DNA of 5,549 bases. It comes from Nitriliruptoraceae bacterium (GTDB lineage Bacteria; Actinomycetota; Nitriliruptoria; Nitriliruptorales; Nitriliruptoraceae). Positions within the stretch are counted from its first letter, which is position 1; every line of letters begins with the position of its first letter. The translations under genes were made by a program, and so were the position numbers. Of this stretch, positions 1 through 5,006 are shown one piece after another. Location of the stretch: assembly GCA_003554005.1 (NCBI GenBank), contig PWEU01000392.1, forward strand, positions 1 through 5,549, written 5' to 3'. A model generated the notes under the pieces. It had not been told where the DNA came from. It saw only the letters and a list, made by a program, of their open reading frames with translations, and searched no databases.

Positions 1-1266
1 GCTCCTCGTGGTGGTGCGGGCAGATCGTGGGTGGGTCTCGGTCATGCGGAGGGCGATGTCGAGTCCGGAGGCGGCGGTGATGGCGGCGACGACGAGGATG
101 GCGGTGGTCAGGCTGTAGAGATCGGCCAGGGTGCCGGCGAGCACGGCACCGACGGCGAAACCGAGGTCACGCCACAGCCGGTAGACCCCGATCGCGGCCC
201 CGCGCCAGGACGGGTGTGCGACGTCCCCGATCGCGGCGATCAGGGTCGGATACGCCATGGCGGTCCCGGCCCCGAACAGCGCCGAGCCGACCGCCCACAC
301 CGCGAAGCTGTCCCCGAGCGCGATGACGACCAGCCCGGCTGCTTCGGTGAACTGCCCGCCGGCGATCAGCCACTTGCGGCCCACCCGGTCCGACCAGGCC
401 CCGGTGAACAGCTGCCCGACACCCCACACGGCGGGGGCGATGGCGACCAGCAGCCCGACGGTGCCGACGGGCAGGCCGGCCAGGGCGAAGAACACGGGGA
501 ACAGCCCCCAGGCCATCCCTTCGTTGAGGTTGTTGACCAGCCCCGCCTGGGACGCGGCGGACAGGGACCGGTCACGCCAGGTCGCCAGGGCGAACACCTG
601 CCGCTGGGTCAGGTTCCCGTCATGCCCACCTGTGCTGACGTGATTGGCGACCTCGTGGGCGACATGGCCGGCGGTCTCCCGGACGAACACCGCGGACAAC
701 CCGAGCCCGAGCCCGGCGAAGGCCAGCCCGAGGAAGAACGGGGCCGGCCGGAGCCCGAAGGACTCGGCCAGCAGCCCGGTGGTCCAGGCCGCCACCGCCA
801 CCGCGCCGTAGCCGGCGGCCTCGTTGAACCCCATCGCGGTGCCCCGCTTGTGGGGGCCGACCAGGTCGATCTTCATGATCACCGTGACCGACCAGGCCAG
901 CCCCTGGTTGACCCCGAGCAGCACGTTGGCGAACACCACCCAGCCCCAGGGGGGCGCGAAGATCAGCAGCAGCGGGACGGGCAGGCCGAACAGCCATCCC
1001 GCCAGCAGCACCGGTTTGCGGCCGAACCGGTCTGCGAGCGTGCCCGCGAAGTAGTTCACCACCGCCTTGGTGATCCCGAAGGCGACGATGAAGGTCAGCA
1101 TCGCGGTGTAGCCGGGCAGCGCGAACTCCTGCTCGGCCAGCAACGGCAGCACCGTGCGCTCCTGACCGACCAGCCCACCCACCAGCGCGTTGACCCCGAC
1201 CAGCAGCGCGAACTGCGGCAGGTTCTCCTTCAGGCCCAGCCGGACGGGCGCGACGTTCAGCGTCAT
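1..1266 (-). CDS. MFS transporter (probable efflux), C-terminal tail cut by window edge
   Basis: This is a 12-helix secondary transporter of the inner membrane. The 422 visible codons have no stop, and the frame runs off the left edge. The last hydrophobic segment (residues about 383-402) is already present, so only a short cytoplasmic tail should be missing. The loop 2-3 signature GTLADRFGRK lies at residues 75-84 and its second-half counterpart GAWSDRVGRK at 289-298, which marks an intact two-bundle MFS fold. The loop between the halves holds four histidines (201, 204, 209, 215). The ATG at 1266 is preceded by GAGG at 7 nt and overlaps the stop of a small upstream ORF (ATGA). It is divergent from an ArsR-rhodanese repressor gene, which probably controls it. 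MFS membership is certain. Export direction is inferred from the regulator, and the substrate is unknown. Confidence 0.93.
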   Translation of the reverse strand, partial: MTLNVAPVRLGLKENLPQFALLVGVNALVGGLVGQERTVLPLLAEQEFALPGYTAMLTFIVAFGITKAVVNYFAGTLADRFGRKPVLLAGWLFGLPVPLLLIFAPPWGWVVFANVLLGVNQGLAWSVTVIMKIDLVGPHKRGTAMGFNEAAGYGAVAVAAWTTGLLAESFGLRPAPFFLGLAFAGLGLGLSAVFVRETAGHVAHEVANHVSTGGHDGNLTQRQVFALATWRDRSLSAASQAGLVNNLNEGMAWGLFPVFFALAGLPVGTVGLLVAIAPAVWGVGQLFTGAWSDRVGRKWLIAGGQFTEAAGLVVIALGDSFAVWAVGSALFGAGTAMAYPTLIAAIGDVAHPSWRGAAIGVYRLWRDLGFAVGAVLAGTLADLYSLTTAILVVAAITAASGLDIALRMTETHPRSARTTTRS

Positions 1267-1349
1267 GCCTGGACCTCGAGGGCGTGGGCCTGGGGAGCGA
1301 TCGCCCACAGCAGGGAACCGCCCGACTCGACCTCGGCACCGTCCGCCAC
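1263..1349 (-). CDS. Possible 28-aa leader peptide, translationally coupled to the MFS transporter
   Basis: I do not recognise this small ORF, but it has several marks of a real gene. It starts with GTG at 1349, 6 nt after AGAGGG (1361-1356), and reads MADGAEVESGG... to ...HALEVQA. Its TGA overlaps the downstream ATG as ATGA, the usual arrangement for translational coupling. Of its 28 codons, 24 end in G or C, while second positions are about half A/T, as in the surrounding coding frames. The peptide has no cysteine and no clear membrane segment. It could be a short regulatory leader, a small accessory protein, or chance in GC-rich DNA. The frame stays open upstream to 1448, but that extension crosses the presumed promoter and operators, so the GTG at 1349 is preferred. 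Confidence 0.45.
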   Translation of the reverse strand: MADGAEVESGGSLLWAIAPQAHALEVQA

Positions 1350-1362
1350 GACCCACCCTCTA

Positions 1363-1380
1363 CTCAAGCCGATGTTTGAG
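1363..1380. promoter_or_regulatory. Operator-like inverted repeat A, in the divergent control region
   Basis: The sequence CTCAAGCCGATGTTTGAG is an imperfect palindrome with arms CTCAA and TTGAG around 8 nt. Read on the minus strand it is CTCAAAC-N4-GCTTGAG. It lies just upstream of the Shine-Dalgarno of the small leader ORF and close to where the minus-strand transcript would start, a typical place for a repressor site. The ArsR-rhodanese protein encoded next door is the obvious candidate ligand. The pairing is seen directly; the binding is inferred. Confidence 0.45.
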
Positions 1381-1385
1381 AAAGG

Positions 1386-1414
1386 AGGATGGCGCCCAGC
1401 CGACCAGAAGTCAA
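1386..1414 (-). promoter_or_regulatory. Candidate sigma-70-type promoter for leader ORF and MFS transporter
   Basis: On the minus strand TTGACT (1414-1409) matches the -35 consensus at five of six positions. After 17 nt comes CATCCT (1391-1386), a weaker -10 that keeps the A and final T of TANNNT. Transcription would begin near 1379, inside inverted repeat A, leaving about 30 nt before the GTG of the leader ORF. The -35 box overlaps operator-like element B, so one repressor could block this promoter at both ends. Confidence 0.4.
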
Positions 1415-1425
1415 ACGCTTGCTTG
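1411..1425. promoter_or_regulatory. Operator-like element B, second copy of the CAAAC/GCTTG motif
   Basis: The sequence TCAAACGCTTGCTTG repeats the core of element A. Element A read in reverse gives TCAAAC-N4-GCTTG, whereas here TCAAAC and GCTTG are directly joined. GTTTGA at 1374-1379 and TCAAAC at 1411-1416 also form a perfect 6-bp inverted pair 31 nt apart. The element overlaps the -35 box of the minus-strand promoter and lies where a -35 box for the plus-strand repressor gene would be. It is a likely second repressor contact. Confidence 0.35.
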
Positions 1426-1436
1426 TACAGCTGCGG

Positions 1437-1442
1437 TACCGT
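1437..1442 (+). promoter_or_regulatory. Candidate -10 box for the arsR-rhodanese/permease operon
   Basis: TACCGT fits the TANNNT pattern of actinobacterial -10 boxes. Transcription would start near 1449, right at the Shine-Dalgarno, giving a very short untranslated leader. No good -35 hexamer lies at 16-18 nt; that region is element B. The call is weak alone and rests mainly on position. Confidence 0.3.
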
Positions 1443-1449
1443 GCGCACC

Positions 1450-1455
1450 GGAGGT
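1450..1455 (+). promoter_or_regulatory. Ribosome binding site deciding the repressor start
   Basis: A perfect GGAGGT stands 7 nt before the ATG at 1463. Three in-frame GTG codons (1454, 1457, 1460) lie between or over it and are too close to the site to be used, so ATG 1463 is the start. Confidence 0.8.
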
Positions 1456-1462
1456 GGTGGTG

Positions 1463-2155
1463 ATGGCCGACACGACCGACCGACGGGCAGCCAAGGACGC
1501 CCTGTTCGACGGCTTCGCCACGATCGCCCGAGCCCTGTCCTCGGGTCGGCGGGCCGAGATCGTGGAGCTGCTCGCCCAGGGCGAGCGGACCGTCGAGGAG
1601 ATCGCGGGCGAGCTCGCCCAGTCGCTGGCGAACACCTCCCACCACCTGCGCACCCTCGCTCGTGCGGGTCTGGTCGTCAGCCGCCGTGCCGGCACCCACG
1701 TCCACTACCGGCTCGCCTCCGAGCAGGTGCTCGAGCTGTGGTGGGCCCTGCGCACCGTGGCCGCCGCGCAGGTCGACGGACTCGACGCGCTCGCGTTCGG
1801 CTACCTCGGCGACCGCGAGGAGATCCCGAGCGTCAGCCGTGGCGAGCTGCTCGCCCGGCTCGATACCGACCAGGTCGTCATCGTCGACGTCCGGCCCGCC
1901 GCCGAGTACGCCGCCGGCCACCTCCCCGGGGCGATCTCGATCCCACCCGACCGGCTCGAACTGCTCGACGACCTGCCCGACGACCGCGACATCGTCGCCT
2001 ACTGCCGCGGCCCCTACTGCGTCTACGCCGACGACGCGGTGCGACGCCTGCAGCAGCAGGGACGCCGCGCCGTAAGGCTCGAGGACGGTCTGCCCGAGTG
2101 GCGGCACGCCGGAGGCGTCGTCACCAGCGGCGTCGTCACCGGCGACGGGCCGTGA
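1463..2155 (+). CDS. ArsR-family winged-helix repressor with C-terminal rhodanese domain
   Basis: This 230-residue protein is a cytoplasmic transcriptional repressor with a built-in sulfurtransferase-like sensor. Residues about 15-85 form the ArsR winged helix, with helix-turn-helix TVEEIAGELAQSLANTSHHL (43-62) and a basic wing. Residues about 124-218 form a single rhodanese domain with VDVRPAAEY (141-149), the HLPGAISIP signature (153-161) and the active loop CRGPYC (181-186). Cys181 is the expected persulfide-forming residue. Cys181 and Cys186 are the only cysteines. The ArsR metal motif ELCVCDL and the His/Asp metal site of the last helix are absent, so it probably does not sense metals in the classical way. 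Sensing of sulfane sulfur or thiol oxidation is inferred. The stop overlaps the permease start, and an efflux-like MFS gene diverges upstream. The domain assignment is firm; the inducer is unknown. Confidence 0.93.
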   Translation: MADTTDRRAAKDALFDGFATIARALSSGRRAEIVELLAQGERTVEEIAGELAQSLANTSHHLRTLARAGLVVSRRAGTHVHYRLASEQVLELWWALRTVAAAQVDGLDALAFGYLGDREEIPSVSRGELLARLDTDQVVIVDVRPAAEYAAGHLPGAISIPPDRLELLDDLPDDRDIVAYCRGPYCVYADDAVRRLQQQGRRAVRLEDGLPEWRHAGGVVTSGVVTGDGP

Positions 2156-3423
2156 GCAACCCCGCGGGCGAGCTGGCCCGCCGGCTGACCCTCACCGACG
2201 CGGTCGTGATCGGGCTGGGAGCGATGATCGGGGCGGGGGTGTTCGCCGCACCGGGTCCGGCCGCAGCCGCGGCGGGCAGTTGGCTGCTGTTGAGCCTCGC
2301 ACTGGCGGCGTTGGTGGCCTACGCCAACGCCACCTCCTCCGCGCAGCTCGCCGCGCTCTACCCCGAAGCCGGCGGTACCTACGTCTACGCCCGCAAGCGC
2401 CTGGGCACGTACTGGGGATTCCTCGCCGGCTGGAGCTTCGTCGTCGGCAAGACCGCGAGCCTGGTGGCGATGGCCCTGACCTTCGGGGCCTACCTGTCCG
2501 AGGACCTGGCACGACCCGTCGCCATCGGCGCGGTCGTCGCGATGGCCGCGGTGAACTACCGCGGGGTGGAGAAGACCGCCCGGCTCACCCGTGTCATCGT
2601 GGCGCTCGTGCTCGCCGCGCTGGCCGTGGTGGTGGCCGGTGCGCTGCTCGGAGGGACGGCGAGCACCGCCAACCTCGATGCCGCGTTACCGGCCGGGCCG
2701 TTCGGGATCGTGCAGGCGGCAGGGTTGCTGTTCTTCGCCTTCGCCGGGTACGCACGGTTGGCGACGCTCGGGGAGGAGGTCGTCGATCCGGCGACCACGA
2801 TCCCGCGGGCGATCCCGATCGCGCTCGGCATCGTGGTCGCGGTCTACGCGGTGGTGCTCGGTGCCGTCCTGCTGGCGCTCGGTCCGGTGCAGCTCGCGGC
2901 GTCGCCCGCCCCGCTGGCCGACGCGGTCGCGGCAGGACGTTGGGCCGAGCTGACCCCGGCCATCCGACTCGGCGCCGCGATCGCCGCCGGCGGTGTGCTG
3001 CTGTCGCTGCTGGCCGGGATCAGCCGCACCACGCTGTCCATGGCCCGGCGGAGGGAGCTACCCGGCGTGCTCGATGCGGTCCACCCCACGTACCGCACCC
3101 CGCACCGTGCCGAGGCCACCGTCGCGGTCATCGTCTGCGCCACCCTGCTGGTCGCCGACCTCCGGGAGGCGATCGGGTTCTCGTCCTTCGCGGTGCTGAC
3201 CTACTACGCCCTGGCCAACGCCTCCGCGTGGCGGCTGACCGCCGATGAGCGGCGCTGGCCCCGGGGTCTGGCCGGGCTCGGGGTCGTGCTGTGTGTCGTG
3301 CTGGCACTCACGCTGCCCGGTGTCGCCGTCGTCGGCGGGCTCATCCTCCTCTCGGTCGGCTCCCTCGTCTGGCTCGCCACCCGGCACCGGCGGCGGGAAC
3401 CGCACAGGTCCGGGTCTGGCTGA
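2152..3423 (+). CDS. APC-superfamily amino acid permease
   Basis: This 423-residue polytopic membrane protein has the usual length and about 12 hydrophobic segments of the amino acid-polyamine-organocation family. Helix 1 carries the substrate-binding GLGAMIGAGVF (residues 21-31). The helix 2-3 region has YPEAGGTYVYARKRLG (70-85). Helix 6 and its loop show FFAFAGYARLATLGEE and then TTIPRAI (194-221), and SRTTLSMARRRELP lies at 291-304. The C-terminus is a short basic tail. The start is GTG 2152, whose bases overlap the repressor stop (GTGA); the frame continues open upstream only as a shadow of the repressor gene. The coupling implies a shared mRNA and shared control with the rhodanese repressor. 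Uptake or exchange of an amino acid, possibly a thiol or sulfur-containing one given the regulator, is inferred; the motifs do not define the substrate. Confidence 0.92.
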   Translation: MSNPAGELARRLTLTDAVVIGLGAMIGAGVFAAPGPAAAAAGSWLLLSLALAALVAYANATSSAQLAALYPEAGGTYVYARKRLGTYWGFLAGWSFVVGKTASLVAMALTFGAYLSEDLARPVAIGAVVAMAAVNYRGVEKTARLTRVIVALVLAALAVVVAGALLGGTASTANLDAALPAGPFGIVQAAGLLFFAFAGYARLATLGEEVVDPATTIPRAIPIALGIVVAVYAVVLGAVLLALGPVQLAASPAPLADAVAAGRWAELTPAIRLGAAIAAGGVLLSLLAGISRTTLSMARRRELPGVLDAVHPTYRTPHRAEATVAVIVCATLLVADLREAIGFSSFAVLTYYALANASAWRLTADERRWPRGLAGLGVVLCVVLALTLPGVAVVGGLILLSVGSLVWLATRHRRREPHRSGSG

Positions 3424-3454
3424 GCGCGGCCACCCCGGCCGCTCGGTTGACGAG

Positions 3455-3474
3455 CGTGGCGAGCTCTCGCCGCG
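3455..3474 (+). terminator. GC-rich hairpin, candidate terminator after the permease
   Basis: Arms 3455-3462 and 3467-3474 form an 8-bp stem with one G-U pair around a GCTC loop, 31 nt after the permease stop. No T-tract follows, which is common in high-GC actinobacteria but makes the call weak. A second imperfect hairpin (GAGC..GGCC / GGCCGCTC, 3422-3444) spans the stop codon itself. Confidence 0.4.
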
Positions 3475-3525
3475 GCAGATGCCCGGTTCTGTCCGTCGAT
3501 CCTGAGTGCTCCTGCTCGCCCGACC

Positions 3526-3543
3526 GCAGGGCCAGGGCTCTGC
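3526..3543 (+). terminator. Second hairpin in the convergent gap
   Basis: GCAGGGC and GCTCTGC (3526-3532 and 3537-3543) form a 7-bp stem with one G-U pair and a CAGG loop. It lies between the permease and the oppositely oriented second MFS gene, where transcription from both sides should end. No T-tract is present, and the stem is weaker when transcribed from the minus strand. Confidence 0.22.
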
Positions 3544-3592
3544 CGACATACGAGCGCGTCCGGATCGCAGCACGTACGTCGCGTCGTCGCGG

Positions 3593-4759
3593 CTACCGAG
3601 GGGAGAGCGGCTTGAGGCGGTTCTCAGGCTTCGGGGGTATCAGCGCCACCAGCAGGGCAGGGGCGGCTGTGGCGAGCAGCGCCGCGTTGCCGCCGACGCG
3701 GGTGGCCAGGACACCGAACAGGCTCGGCCCGACGATGAACCCGGCCGCGATGGCCACGATGGCCAGGGTGAAACCGGTGGTGGGGCGATCTCGATAGACG
3801 TGCTGACTCCATATCACCACCAGGGCGAACCCGGTCGTGAAGCCCACCCCGAACAGGGCAGCCGACCCGAGGGCCGCGAGCGTCGAGCCGGGTGCGACCA
3901 GCAGCACGATGAACGCTCCGCTGATCAGGACCAACATCACCGCCAACGGTCTGCGGACGCCATAGCGGTTGGCGATGCTGCCCCCGAAGGCGCCCACCGC
4001 AGCGCCGGCCAGCCCCAGGGTCCCCCACATCGCCGGCCCGATCCAGCTGGCCAGGCCCGCGTCCTGGGCGGTGACCGGTGCGTACGCGAAGTAGGCACCG
4101 CAGGTGACCGAAATCCCGAGCGCGACGGCCAACATCCGGATCGAGCGGGGATTGAGGAACCACCCCAGCCGGGGTCGTCGGTGCCCGGAGACCCGATCCA
4201 CACCGTCCGGTGACAGCACCCTCCAGGACGCTAGGGCGGCGACCAGCCCGACCGCCGCGAACCCCCACCACACGGTCCGCCAGCGGTCGCCGGCCAGCAG
4301 CACGAACGCGCTGGCGACCACCAGGCCGACCGGAGAGCCGGCGTTGACCAGCGACAGCGCACGCCGGGACTCCTCCGTTGGGACCTTGTAGGCGACCGCA
4401 TCCGAGAACGGCGCCCAAGCCCCGCCGGCACTCGTGCCCGCAGTGACCACCCCGACCGCCAGCAGCATCGGACCAGGCGCAGACGCGATCGTGGCCGCGC
4501 CGACCGCGAGCAGGAGACACCCGGCTACCACCGGGACGCGCGGCCCGAAGCGGGCCGTGAGGATCCCGGTGGCCACGGTGGCCACCAGATACCCCGCCTG
4601 CGCTGCGCTGGCGTAGAAGCCCAGTACGTCCAGGGACAGACCGAACTCCTCCCGGAACCTCGGCACGAACAGCCCGAACGCCTGCCGGCCCAAGGCATAG
4701 GTCGCCACCAACGCCAGCATGCCCGCAAGCCCCACGCGGGAACCCTGGCTCAGGTGCAC
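3593..4759 (-). CDS. MFS transporter, second and unrelated to the first
   Basis: This is a 388-residue integral membrane transporter with about 12 hydrophobic segments. The N-terminal region reads YALGRQAFGLFVPRFREEFG (residues 21-40), followed by FYASAAQAGYLVATVATGIL. The loop 2-3 motif is degenerate, TARFGPR (68-74), without the usual aspartate, and the second-half equivalent is GSIANRYGVRR. The overall look resembles the YbfB/YjiJ-like MFS group, but that placement is tentative. I chose GTG 4759 because GGAAGGA lies 5 nt upstream and helix 1 follows soon after. A longer form from GTG 4834 (413 residues) is open, but has a poor ribosome site and an N-terminus unlike an MFS protein. The gene is convergent with the permease and separated from the lipoprotein gene by a divergent gap. 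The stop is TAG. The substrate is unknown. Confidence 0.9.
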   Translation of the reverse strand: MHLSQGSRVGLAGMLALVATYALGRQAFGLFVPRFREEFGLSLDVLGFYASAAQAGYLVATVATGILTARFGPRVPVVAGCLLLAVGAATIASAPGPMLLAVGVVTAGTSAGGAWAPFSDAVAYKVPTEESRRALSLVNAGSPVGLVVASAFVLLAGDRWRTVWWGFAAVGLVAALASWRVLSPDGVDRVSGHRRPRLGWFLNPRSIRMLAVALGISVTCGAYFAYAPVTAQDAGLASWIGPAMWGTLGLAGAAVGAFGGSIANRYGVRRPLAVMLVLISGAFIVLLVAPGSTLAALGSAALFGVGFTTGFALVVIWSQHVYRDRPTTGFTLAIVAIAAGFIVGPSLFGVLATRVGGNAALLATAAPALLVALIPPKPENRLKPLSPR

Positions 4760-4940
4760 GACGATCCTTCCATCCCAGCAGTCAGGGTGTAGCAGGTACC
4801 CGCCATCCTCCACCGCGCCGTCGTTCGAGGCCACGTCCGAGGGTTCTTGTCACCACGGGGTGGGAACCGGCCACATCCGCGGTCGCCGTCACTGAGCTCC
4901 CCCGCGCGAGCGGGCGCACACGGGACCACCACCGTCCGGT

Positions 4941-4969
4941 CACGCGTCCTCGTCCTCCGCGGACGCGTG
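4941..4969. promoter_or_regulatory. Perfect 9-bp inverted repeat, candidate operator upstream of the lipoprotein
   Basis: CACGCGTCC (4941-4949) and GGACGCGTG (4961-4969) are perfect inverse complements separated by 11 nt. Arm centres are 20 bp apart, about two helical turns, which suits a dimeric regulator on one DNA face. It ends 5 nt before a -10-like box and covers the -35 position, so binding could either block or recruit polymerase. As RNA it could also fold into a strong hairpin, so a terminator role cannot be excluded. No gene for a cognate regulator is visible beside it. Confidence 0.45.
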
Positions 4970-4974
4970 CCAGC

Positions 4975-4980
4975 TACGGT
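4975..4980 (+). promoter_or_regulatory. Candidate -10 box for the lipoprotein gene
   Basis: TACGGT fits TANNNT. A transcript starting near 4987 would have about 20 nt before the CTG at 5007 and would include AAGGAG. No recognisable -35 hexamer is present; that position lies within the inverted repeat. Confidence 0.35.
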
Positions 4981-4994
4981 GAGAGGCCCGCGAC

Positions 4995-5000
4995 AAGGAG
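4995..5000 (+). promoter_or_regulatory. Ribosome binding site indicating CTG initiation
   Basis: AAGGAG stands 6 nt before CTG 5007. The lipoprotein frame is closed by TGA at 4980-4982, and no ATG, GTG or TTG occurs in frame between that stop and the signal peptide, so this site decides the unusual start. Confidence 0.6.
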
Positions 5001-5006
5001 ATCATC

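Noticed and set aside
620..1339. Minus-strand open frame of 239 codons
   Set aside because: It overlaps the MFS gene in another frame and has Arg/Ala/Gly-rich shadow composition, while the MFS frame has clear transporter motifs.
1364..2107. Minus-strand open frame of 247 codons opposite the repressor
   Set aside because: It is antisense to a gene with two recognisable domains, and its own translation shows no family motif.
31..2151. Very long open plus-strand frame that runs into the permease frame
   Set aside because: It is antisense to the MFS gene and out of frame with the repressor. Its translation is low-complexity Gly/Pro/Arg/Gln sequence typical of shadow frames in GC-rich DNA. Only the part from GTG 2152 has protein-like sequence.
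2280..3248. Plus-strand frame of 322 codons inside the permease
   Set aside because: It is an Arg/Gly-rich alternate-frame translation of the permease gene with no membrane segments or motifs.
3570..3580. ACGTACGT palindrome after the second MFS stop
   Set aside because: It is a short self-complementary string with no spacer or partner copy, so it does not support an operator or terminator call.
3506..4213. Plus-strand frame of 235 codons opposite the second MFS gene
   Set aside because: It is antisense to a well-supported transporter and is rich in Gln, Gly, Arg and Asp, as expected for a shadow.
4901..4914. CCCGC-GCGA-GCGGG hairpin with a GNRA-type loop
   Set aside because: It is only 5 bp with no flanking support; stems this short are frequent in DNA of this composition.
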